A DNA stretch of 64,000 bases from Clonostachys chloroleuca (lineage: Eukaryota; Ascomycota; Sordariomycetes; Hypocreales; Bionectriaceae): assembly GCA_037952775.1 (NCBI GenBank), contig JBANAY010000003.1:33170001-33234000 (forward strand). Reading direction: 5' to 3'. A model generated the notes under the pieces. That model saw only the letters and a list, made by a program, of their open reading frames with translations, searched no databases and had not been told where the DNA came from. Numbering within the stretch: the stretch's first letter is position 1; the number at the start of each line of letters is the position of its first letter. A program made the translations under genes and the position numbers. Positions 55,869 to 64,000 of the stretch are shown here, piece by piece.

Positions 55869-57092
55869 ATGTCCGAGTACACCCTTCGCAAGGTGGCTCC
55901 TGCCAACACCCTCGAGCACCGTGTTTACATTGAAAAGGATGGCATTCCTGTCTCCCCTTTCCACGATATCCCTCTGTACGCCAACAAGGAGCAGAACATT
56001 CTCAACATGGTCGTTGAGATTCCTCGCTGGACCAATGGCAAGCTCGAGGTATGCCCTTCACCAACCCAAGCCTTGATACCCAATGGGGCTCAATCCATTC
56101 CCCCTTCTACACGCTCATAGAGAGGCATTGCTGGCATGCAAATCACCGCCACCGCTAGCACAGCAACCACCTGACTGACCTCCCTCTTCACGTTCATAGA
56201 TCTCCAAGGAGGAGCTTTTCAACCCCATCAAGCAGGATGTGAAGAAGGGCAAGCTTCGATTCGTCCGCAACTGCTTCCCCCACAAGGGCTACCTCTGGAA
56301 CTACGGTGCCTTCCCCCAGGTATGAAACAATGCCCATCCTTCATGTCCCTCACGCCGGGGCATTGGCTCTTGAGGGCCAAGATCTGACACGCGACGCAAT
56401 AGACCTGGGAAGACCCCAACAGCGTCCACCCCGAGACCAAGGCCAAGGGTGACAACGACCCTCTTGACGTTTGCGAGATCGGCGAGCTTGTCGGCTACAC
56501 TGGCCAGGTCAAGCAGGTCAAGGTCCTCGGTGTCATGGCTCTCATCGACGAGGAGGAGACAGACTGGAAGGTCATCGTCATTGATATCAACGACCCTCTC
56601 GCTCCTAAGCTCAACGACATTGAGGATGTCGAGCGCCACCTCCCTGGCCTCCTCCGTGCCACGAACGAGTGGTTCCGTATCTACAAGATCCCTGACGGCA
56701 AGCCTGAGAACCAGTTCGCCTTCACTGGCGAGTGCAAGAACAAGGAGTATGTTATGACTTTTACCATATTGACCTATGAGGAGCACCTGACTAACCTTTT
56801 CCCTCTCTAGCTACGCCCTCGACGTTGTCCGTGAGTGCGGTGAGGCCTGGGAGCGCCTGATCACTGGCAAGACCGCCGCCAACGGTGTTTCTATGTATGT
56901 GCTTGAGTGAACCTCTGACATGTGAAGCCATTTAACTAACCTTAATATAGTGGCAACACCACGGTCCAACGCTCCACCGGTTTCATTCCTGCCAATCAAG
57001 TCCCTGCTCTTCCTCCTCACCAGGAGCTCCAGCCCGAGAAGATTGACAGCTCCATTGACAAGTGGTTCTTCATCAGCGGTGCTGCCAACTAA
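55869..57092 (+). CDS. IPP1: Soluble inorganic pyrophosphatase
   Basis: Five exons, 55869-56048, 56200-56319, 56403-56746, 56811-56894 and 56951-57092, give 289 residues, the family's usual size. Family I motifs: the opening [34 protein letters not shown], and the metal-binding signature [11 protein letters not shown]. The enzyme splits pyrophosphate and so pulls biosynthetic reactions forward. ATG 55869 gives the standard cytosolic protein, but the same frame is open for 146 further codons to an ATG at 55431, with other in-frame ATGs at 55653 and 55716. That extension has no Asp or Glu and contains A-R-H-L-S-S-A-S, a possible presequence cleavage site. A mitochondrial form is therefore possible. 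Intron 1 is 151 nt; the others are 56-83 nt. Confidence 0.95.
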
Positions 57093-57348
57093 GCATCTCA
57101 TGTTCACCACCAAAAAAAAAGGGCAGTGTGGCGGGTTGGAGTATTTGACCAATGTAGAAAAATCATGGCATTTTTCATATAGACCACCACATAGTAATAC
57201 ATGACTCAAAAGAAATCTTCCACAAAACCTCTTATATTGTACATGGTGTATAACATATCCCCTCTATACAAGGCCATGCCGACGATCTGCAATTCCACCC
57301 CTAGAAAAGAAACGCCGTAAATGCAAGTACAAAGATTGGGAGTATCGC

Positions 57349-57698
57349 TTAATCCATCAAGTCGTCTGCCTTTTGTAATTGTCGTGAGTGTCGGTCACAC
57401 TCGCCCACCACACCCTTGATGTTGACCTTGTCGGTCTCAAATTTGAGCTCCTTGCCATCCTCTGTAGCGATGTTAGCAACCGTCGAGATCTACCAGAGCC
57501 GCAAAGGTATATCGTACTGAATTTGACGAGGAGGGAGCTCTTCTCGGCCGACGTCCTCGGCAGCAGCGTCGTGTTGATCCTCATCCCGCTTGCGCGGGCA
57601 TTAGGTGGGAGGTATGTGAGGAAGAGCCGTGCGGGCTTGGCGCAGGCGGAGAAAGGGTTGAACTTGGCGGTGACCTCGGTGAGGTACTTGGTCAGCAT
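57349..57698 (-). CDS. MRPL44: Mitochondrial large-subunit ribosomal protein mL53
   Basis: Two exons, 57698-57518 and 57461-57349, with a 56-nt intron (GTACGA donor, CTACAG acceptor), give 97 residues. The start MLTKYLTEVTAKFNPFSACA and the R-L-F-L-T-Y-L-P-P-N-A-R-A-S-G-M-R-I-N block match yeast Mrpl44 (mL53), a small thioredoxin-like protein of the mitochondrial large ribosomal subunit. The C-terminus, with K-G-V-V-G-E-C-D-R-H-S-R, fits as well. The frame is open a little upstream without an ATG. It is divergent from SEC20 with only 292 bp between the two starts. Confidence 0.92.
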
Positions 57699-57990
57699 TT
57701 TGGCGGCGGAGAGGACGAAGAACTGTAGGTTTCCGTGGTTCAATTGGCGCTGGCGGATTTGTCGTGGTGGTCTGCGATGTTTGGCGGCATTGGGGAATTT
57801 CGGGTGTTGGAAAACTCGATATAAGAATAGCCCCGTTTTTTCTTGGAGTCGCCAATGCCATCATAGTGGCCGGGGATGGGCCAGCATGGCAACTTCTACA
57901 GTTGTTCGCTTTCTGTTCCCCTTCCCTAAAGAAGATAATGTGGTCATCTTTACACTTGGGAAATAATACTGGGAACTAATTTATATTAAA

Positions 57991-59368
57991 ATGTCTTTTG
58001 AGAGCTTGCAGGAGCGGTTATCTGCTCTGCAGGAGACCACGTCGCAGCTGCGGGAGCTGATAGATCGACTGACTTATCTCAAGTTCCAGCCCGGCTCGGT
58101 GCCGCTCGACACCAACGAGGAGGGCAGCGTAAGCGGCGAGCTGAGCGCGGAGATCAGCCAGCTGCTGAGGGAGGGCGACGACGACCAGGAGCTCCTGCTG
58201 GAGGAAATCGAGTTTCTCAAGGACGATGAGGAGGGAGGACGGACCAGACTACAACAAGGGGTGGAGAGGCAAGGCAAAGAACTGGAAAGGTAACATCGCC
58301 GTCTCCTTCGCTACATTGTTCTAGGGAGAATATCAAGAAGGAGACCCAGCTGACGGTTTGTCTGTTTACAGCTGTCGAATTGGCTTCAGGAAAGCCCGGC
58401 TCGCAGCGAAGAAGAGCCTCGTCCAGGCGCAGCGACTAGAGCGGGAGCTCATGGTCAAGTCCTACTCCGTCCCCGTCTCCGAGGCGGCGTCGTCGCCCGA
58501 CGCAATAGACGAGAGGGATGCGCCGCCGCCTTTCCAACACCAGTTCTCCCGATACAACCAGCGGGCCCAGCAGACGAGCAGCCTGTCCGAGAAGGACAAG
58601 CAGGCGGTGGGGGCGAGCAGCCGGGCGACGGACGCGCTGCGGCAGATGCACGCCTCGCTACAGGACGAGCTAGAGAGGAGCGACTATGCGCACCAGACGA
58701 TGAAGGAGTCTTCGGCGGCGTTCCAGCAGCTGAACGAGTCGTACAACTCGTTGGAGGTCATGCTGGCGAATTCGAAGGATCTCCTAGGCACACTTATGAA
58801 GTCGCAGAAAAGCGACACGTGGTACCTCATCACTACGTTCTACATGCTTCTTATTGTCGGGGCTTGGTTGGTGTTTAGGCGCTTCCTCTACGGCCCTATG
58901 TGGTGGTTGGTCTGGCTGCCGCTGAGGTTTCTCCTGGGTGTCGGATCCACCGTTGGAAGTACGGCGTTACAAGGTCGGGGGAGTGTTGGCGAGTCTGGAA
59001 AAGTGGAAACTCTTACTGGGGAGCATAAGGTGACTGTGGATGGCATCCCAGGTGATGAGCTACCTACGGCAAAGGTTGAGGAGAAACCCTCAGAGCCTGC
59101 CAAACAGGACACCAACTTGGTGATGGAGGAGGTGCAGAAAGTGGTTGACTCAGTCAAGGAAGCAGATGAGTTGGGCTCCATTCCGAAAGAAGATACCGGT
59201 TCTGCCCGTATGGTTCCAGAAGAGGTTGTTGAGAAGGCCGTCGAAACCGAAAATGATGAAGAGGTGGACGATGACGATGAAGCCGAGGATGACGACGAGG
59301 ATGAGGATGAGGATGAGGATGAAGACGAAGTAGTGGAAGAGTACACGAGAGAACGGGATGAGCTTTAA
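57991..59368 (+). CDS. SEC20: ER SNARE Sec20 with C-terminal RDEL
   Basis: Two exons, 57991-58289 and 58372-59368, give 431 residues. The N-terminal coiled coil (from MSFESLQERLSALQETTSQL) is followed by a SNARE-like helix at about 180-245, with S-S-R-A-T-D-A-L-R-Q-M-H and a later E-S-S-A-A-F-Q-Q-L-N-E-S-Y. One membrane helix lies at about 250-269, with a second aromatic-rich hydrophobic stretch close behind. The lumenal tail is long and strongly acidic, with an E-D repeat from six-base GAGGAT units. It ends in R-D-E-L, like the H-D-E-L of yeast Sec20, so ER retrieval by the K/HDEL receptor is expected. Sec20 works with Ufe1, Use1 and Sec22 in the fusion of COPI vesicles with the ER, so it shares a pathway with the COPI zeta gene at 28.6-29.3 kb. 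Confidence 0.9.
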
Positions 59369-59535
59369 GTTTGAGAGTCAAATAATATGACAATCCAATT
59401 ATAAGGCAAAATACGCTTTTCAAAGCTTGCATCCCTGCACATTCACGTACGCACATAAGTCTCACCTACTTCCCACCTACCAACACCAAACAAGCACCTA
59501 AACACCCATTTTATCAGACTGAGAGATGTCTCTTT

Positions 59536-60490
59536 CTATCGCTGTGGCCCAACCGGTGTCACATTGCTGATCCATGGGATTCCAAGCTTCCTCATCTCTA
59601 CAGCAAGCTGAAAGAGGTAGTCCAAGCTATTTTCCATACATATCAGCTAATCATCAACAGAAAGAGAGTCTCAAAGGACGAAATGAAAGATACGAGGTCA
59701 TAGGAGAGGTGCGGCTGTTTACCTTTCACACTGGGTCTTAGCCTTGTGGACGTTGTCACCCCAGACATAGACGCCGTGACGTCTAACCAGCACTGCGTAC
59801 GTGTCTGGGTACTTCTCCATAGCCTCCTCGAGGAACTCAGTCAAGTCTTCCTCGTGGGGTGTGTTCTCGATGACGGGGATGCGGAGCGTGTCATGGTAGC
59901 CCAGGTTTCCCGTCTTGTCCATGCCCTTGCCGAAGCCCTTGATCTGCTCAATGTTGTTGATCTCGAAGACCCTGTCGTTGCCGGGGCCCTGGGACTCGAG
60001 GAGCAGCGTGACGAGGACGGCCCATTGGGAGTGGGTGTGAATGCAGCAGCCGGCGCCGCGGCGGGTGAACGCGGCGAGGAAGAGAGGCGTGCACTGGGAC
60101 GGCTTGTAGATCGGGGGCGATCGGATGTAGGTGCGCTGCTTGAACGTGGGCTCCTGGGCGGCGAGGGAGAGGACGTAGATGTCGGCGGGCTTCATGAGCT
60201 CCTTCTGGACACCTGAGGGGGCGAGATAGACGAGGTCACTAGGAGGAGGCAGTTCAAGCAATCTTAGCACAGGCTCCGTACAAAGTAAACGGCATGTCTA
60301 GAGATGATGTCGTTGCGAGCATACACAGGGGAGGGACCTACTCGTCTCGAATGGAGCAGCCTCCTCCTGTGCCAGTGACCCAACCCAATGTCCAGAACTT
60401 GGCACAGAGTGATGGGATGAGATTGGCGGGATGGTTTGGGTCGTCGGAGACGACCAGCTGGTCGGGATTCTCAATCTTATCGGCAGCCAT
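59536..60490 (-). CDS. MDE1: Methylthioribulose-1-phosphate dehydratase
   Basis: Three exons, 60490-60342, 60238-59723 and 59626-59536, give 251 residues, the usual size. The class II aldolase fold shows [22 protein letters not shown], the zinc ligands in C-C-I-H-T-H-S-Q-W and the later R-R-H-G-V-Y-V-W-G. The enzyme dehydrates methylthioribulose-1-phosphate in the methionine salvage pathway in the cytosol, recycling methylthioadenosine left from polyamine synthesis. The short last exon adds the conserved [11 protein letters not shown] helix. It lies next to SEC20 in convergent orientation, with about 167 bp between stops. Confidence 0.94.
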
Positions 60491-63141
60491 TTTGCGATTG
60501 CTCGTCGGGGGACTGGTCTTGCAGATTCTTTGAGAAGTCACCCTGTTTCGACAGTCTCAATGCACGGATTAGAAGAGAAAGGCGCGTGCTAGAGTACCCG
60601 AGATATAGATGGGGTCGAAATGAAGCTGTCAACCACCACCAACACCAGTAGCACGCCTTTGAGACTTTTGATACCTCATGGTGGGGTTGAGCTTTCCAGC
60701 TCAATAAACTACCCCGCTAACGTCATTATTTTGTCTATTAGGCCTCAACTCGAAAGCAAATAAGAGAGCAGCAATTTCGACGCGCCAATTGAAATTTTTG
60801 GGACGTCTATCCATCCCAAAACAGAGCTTCCCGCAACTATTATAAGAAGTGGTCATATTGTTGAGTCAATTCATTTTGTAGCCTTTTTAATCCCCTCGCA
60901 TTCAAGCAATCTTTTCTAAATTGTTTGTCTTGATAGGTCTCACATGGAGATTATCAACCGATAAGACGGCACAGACGCAGCCAATGGGAAAGCTCAGAGA
61001 AGCTGCTGATTAAGAAGCTCAATGTGGCTCCCTGAACCAACTCTATTGACGGCTCAACTGCTAGCTCGATACTTCTAGATCAGAGAAACGAGCTAAAGAT
61101 AATATGCTAAAGATGTTAATGACGCGCCGGACTTTGCACAGCTGTTTTAGCAGCTCAAACAAAGCACCGTTGAAGGGATCTCATGGTAGTCTGGACCTGA
61201 AACACAAACCTATACCCAACCAGCACGATCATCAGGTCAAAATGGTACGCTTGGGCGGCACGGCTCACTGCCCTCAGTCGCCATGGCCGTAAACAGCAGA
61301 TTCCAATTTTTAGCGACCTGTCGTACACTCATCTGCTGAATTGAAATTGCTTCTGCAGCTGCAATGCATACCAGCTCACACCGGACCTGTGCAGCCGTCC
61401 CATAGGCTGAGATTCAGCAGCAGGCTAGTCTACAAGGATCAAGTGTTCCTGCATTCATTTGCGGCCTGAAAATTGGAACGCGGCGTCAGGCGGTTACAGC
61501 TGCGGCGAAGAGGAGAGAAATTGGCTCGTTACCTGATCTCGATCATGTTCTTAACACCGCTGGGGGATTCTTAGCTGTGATGGGCGCAAGCTAGCAAGTT
61601 GAGGCTTGACGCTTGCCTGGTTTTCAGGGATTAGGCGCCGTTGCCCTGAAAGTAGGCATGGCCAGCGTCACATGAAATGGGAGCATAATGAATGGAACCA
61701 CCTGTAAAAGGGGTGGAGCAAACCAAGGCAGAAATCGTCCGGTGGGAGCTCAAGTGGCAATCCGGACTGGGTGAGCTCGTATTCAGGCCACGCCGAGTGT
61801 CACACTCGTGAGACGCGCCAAGCAAATGGCCCCCATTAGCACAGAAACACCACCAAGCTCTCCTTGAATCGCTCCGTCACAGGAGCTAAGAATAAGTGGC
61901 TCTGGGGCGATTTCACGGACCTCCCTTCTCCATCGTCGCCTCCGTCCGTGCTCACTCTGGTGGTGGCATCGTCGATGGCGCTGGGGCCAGGAGCTGTGGC
62001 CCGGTTCAGGCCGTGAAATAAGTTGGCCATGGGTTAATGAACTAGGAAGCCATCATGCGGGTACCCCCGGTCTCATTTCAATTTTCACCTTCTGGAGAAC
62101 AAGCCAGCAGATAGCCTTTGCCGGAAGTCCATTCCCATCCATGCCCATGCTCATGCCCAGGACCTTGCAAAGTACACGGTACCTCGGGCGCCCCAGGAAC
62201 AGCTCAGAACTGCTGGGCCTTGCACTTTTGCACAATTCGGTGATGGATGGTCAGGCATTTCATTTGCAGGTCGCTCCGGCAAGCAATTGCAGGTATTTTC
62301 TTGTTTTGTTTTGTTTTTGTGCTGTGTATTTGATATGCTCTGTTTCCGCGTCGGCCCCCTGAAACATCGCGTGGCCAATCAGAAAAGGGCCGTTGCCTTG
62401 AAGACAAGTAGGTCTCGCTCGGAGCAACCACCCGCGCTTCACACCACTCCAGACTCATTACATCGCTACCATTACATCGCACAGACAGGGTGCTGGGAGG
62501 TGGCACCTGCTGCTAATGATAGCCAGGATTCCTGCCTCGGGGAACAGGAAAGGGGGCAAGTAAAGTTGCTTCAGGACGAGGATTAGCAGACAGATGGCCT
62601 GCTGGCGGTCAACCAGACGCAGCAAACGGGCATGTATTACCCTGACGGCTCATGCAGGCCTGGGAGCTCAGGCCAGTGCCAGACTCAGAAGACAGTAAAG
62701 AAAAAATTGCCAGCTGGATCGTGGCTTGTGGATGGAAATTGGACTCAGCCGTTTCCCCAGATGCTACAAGGGCCGATCTGCATAATTAGAGCGGCACTAG
62801 GCGGTGTTGGGCAACCGGCCGCAAATACGAGCATAACTGGAGTCATGCTGCATTAACGTCTTCATAACTCGTCAGGGCCACCTCTTGGGCAATTGAGCTC
62901 GTACCTAGTACCTCGCCTTGTTTCTCATGACCAAACGGGCACCAGGCCAGCCTTGGCTGCTCGAGATTGTTATTAAAATGCCGTCAAGGCCCCCGTCGCG
63001 TGCCACCTCTGTTCTCTTTCCTTCGCACAACCGTCCATCGTTTGCTTCAACGTCCCTCGCTATTATCACTGCCAATATTTATCTTCACTCTTAATACTTC
63101 TAATTAAAGGTTCTCCTTAAGCTCTTCAGCAATCCATCATC
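60491..63141. other. Longest gene-free stretch of the window, 2.65 kb
   Basis: No frame longer than about 100 codons and none with family resemblance. It contains the MDE1 upstream region and the upstream region of the Cys-rich surface-protein gene, whose CT-rich leader lies at about 63000-63135. A small TTTTG-type tandem run is at 62300-62320. No tRNA, transposon end or long repeat recognised. Confidence 0.45.
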
Positions 63142-63767
63142 ATGCGTTTCTCTACCTCCATCCTCGTTGGCGCTCTCGTCGCTGTCGTCTCTGCCCAGTC
63201 CAGCTCCTCCACCACTGTCGACACTCCCACCAGCACCTACTCGCTCACCCCCGAGCAGTCCTCTGTCGCTGCCTGCTACAACGCCTGCGACCAGACCGAC
63301 GTCAGCTGCCTGGCCAAGTGCAACCCTGTATGTAGCGCCATACCCAGTTTCCCAGGAAGATGAGAATGCTAACAATCGACCAACAGGTCCCCAACCCCAG
63401 CGACGACCAGGCCAACAAGACCGTCGAGTGTGTCTCCAAGTGTGACCAGGGTAACGGCACCGAGACTGACATCGCCAACTACACCACCTGCCAGAACAAG
63501 TGCATCTCCGACTTCTACTACAACGACAAGAACGGTGGCACCCCCAACTCTGCCACAAACGGCGGCGGTTCCCAGACCACTGCTTCCGGCTCCAGCCAGA
63601 CCAGCGGCAGCAGCTCTGCCACTGGCACCGGTGCCTCTGCTTCTGCCTCTGGTTCCTCCACCGCCACCGCCTCCGGCTCCAAGAGCAGCGAGACCGGTGC
63701 CGCTGCTACCCTCTTCGGCTCCTCCGTCGCTCTTCTTGGCGCTGTTGCCGCTGCCCTTGCTTTGTAA
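63142..63767 (+). CDS. Cys-rich secreted protein with predicted GPI anchor
   Basis: Two exons, 63142-63327 and 63387-63767, with a 59-nt intron, give 188 residues. The signal peptide is MRFSTSILVGALVAVVSAQS. The mature part has exactly eight cysteines in four C-x3-C pairs (residues 45/49, 56/60, 77/81 and 97/101). A long Ser/Thr/Gly/Ala stretch follows, likely O-glycosylated. A hydrophobic C-terminus (L-F-G-S-S-V-A-L-L-G-A-V-A-A-A-L-A-L) preceded by small residues fits a GPI-anchor signal. The spacing differs from CFEM domains. It looks like a wall or plasma-membrane surface protein found broadly in filamentous ascomycetes; its function is unknown to me. Strong codon bias toward C-ending codons suggests high expression. 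Confidence 0.88.
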
Positions 63768-64000
63768 TTGAGAGCTCCATTTGATTGGGTTTAGCAATTT
63801 AAAAATGAGGGAAAACTGGGTATGAATTGTGTATAATGCTTGGAATTTTTGGCAAGGTCTGTGCTTTCTTACAGGACGAGTCTTCCGCTGACGAGGTCTG
63901 ATATTCAGACCCGTCTTTAATTTTTGAAGGAGTCTAAGGTGGAAATAGCTTTGATATAAACAGTGCGGTTTTGATACCCAAGTACTACTGCTTCTTGCTC

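Noticed and set aside
1..64000. Transposons, viral insertions or CRISPR-like arrays
   Set aside because: No transposase, reverse transcriptase, capsid or polymerase motifs, no long terminal or inverted repeats and no regularly spaced identical repeats outside the NLR coding repeats.

Overview
The window is nuclear DNA of a filamentous ascomycete, most likely a Sordariomycete and possibly Hypocreales. Nearly every gene carries short spliceosomal introns (mostly 50-100 nt) with GTANGT-like donors, CTAAC-like branch sites and YAG acceptors. Intergenic DNA is compact, leaders are CT-rich, and the gene set is typical of fungi (VTC4, Pil1-type eisosome protein, NACHT-domain NLRs, Zn2Cys6 regulator, RMT2). 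I recognise 27 protein genes and no rRNA, tRNA, CRISPR array or transposon. Exon joints were worked out by hand from splice signals and reading-frame continuity; every multi-exon model closes in phase except where stated.

Layout. 1-8 kb: the 5' end of a gene leaving the window (minus), a five-finger CCCH protein of the ZC3H3/Red5 type (minus), a THO-complex subunit 7 (plus), tubulin cofactor A (minus) and the cohesin kleisin RAD21/SCC1 (minus). 9.5-16 kb: the Golgi Ca2+/Mn2+ ATPase PMR1 and the Golgi tether COG4, both plus and both serving Golgi function. 16.5-26.4 kb is the accessory part: a NACHT NLR without recognisable sensor repeats (minus), a Zn2Cys6 regulator, a secreted carboxylesterase and a secreted RNase T2 (plus). 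26.7-35 kb returns to housekeeping: SUA5, COPI zeta, MCM4 and cystathionine gamma-synthase. 35.5-39.6 kb holds a large second NLR (membrane anchor, SesB-like hydrolase, NACHT, about eight near-identical repeats) broken by an apparent one-base frameshift. 40.6-51 kb: VTC4, RMT2, hexokinase and OST1. 51-64 kb: a His-rich micro-protein, a Pil1-like protein, inorganic pyrophosphatase, mitochondrial ribosomal protein mL53, SEC20, methylthioribulose-1-phosphate dehydratase and a Cys-rich GPI-type surface protein.

How the genes work together: several products act in the early secretory pathway or Golgi (PMR1, COG4, COPI zeta, SEC20, OST1). Two are S-phase or cohesion genes (RAD21, MCM4), and both have clusters of the ACGCG core bound by MBF/E2F-like factors in yeasts. 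Cystathionine gamma-synthase and MDE1 both serve methionine supply, by synthesis and by salvage. I see no co-transcribed cluster and no secondary-metabolite core enzyme.

Most interesting points: the RNase T2 gene has GG where an intron needs GT, plus a changed CAS I active-site motif 20 nt away. The second NLR is frameshifted just before its winged-helix and repeat part. The pyrophosphatase frame extends 146 codons upstream with no acidic residue and a presequence-like look. SUA5 has two in-frame starts arranged for leaky scanning. The hexokinase gene has a 26-nt internal exon.
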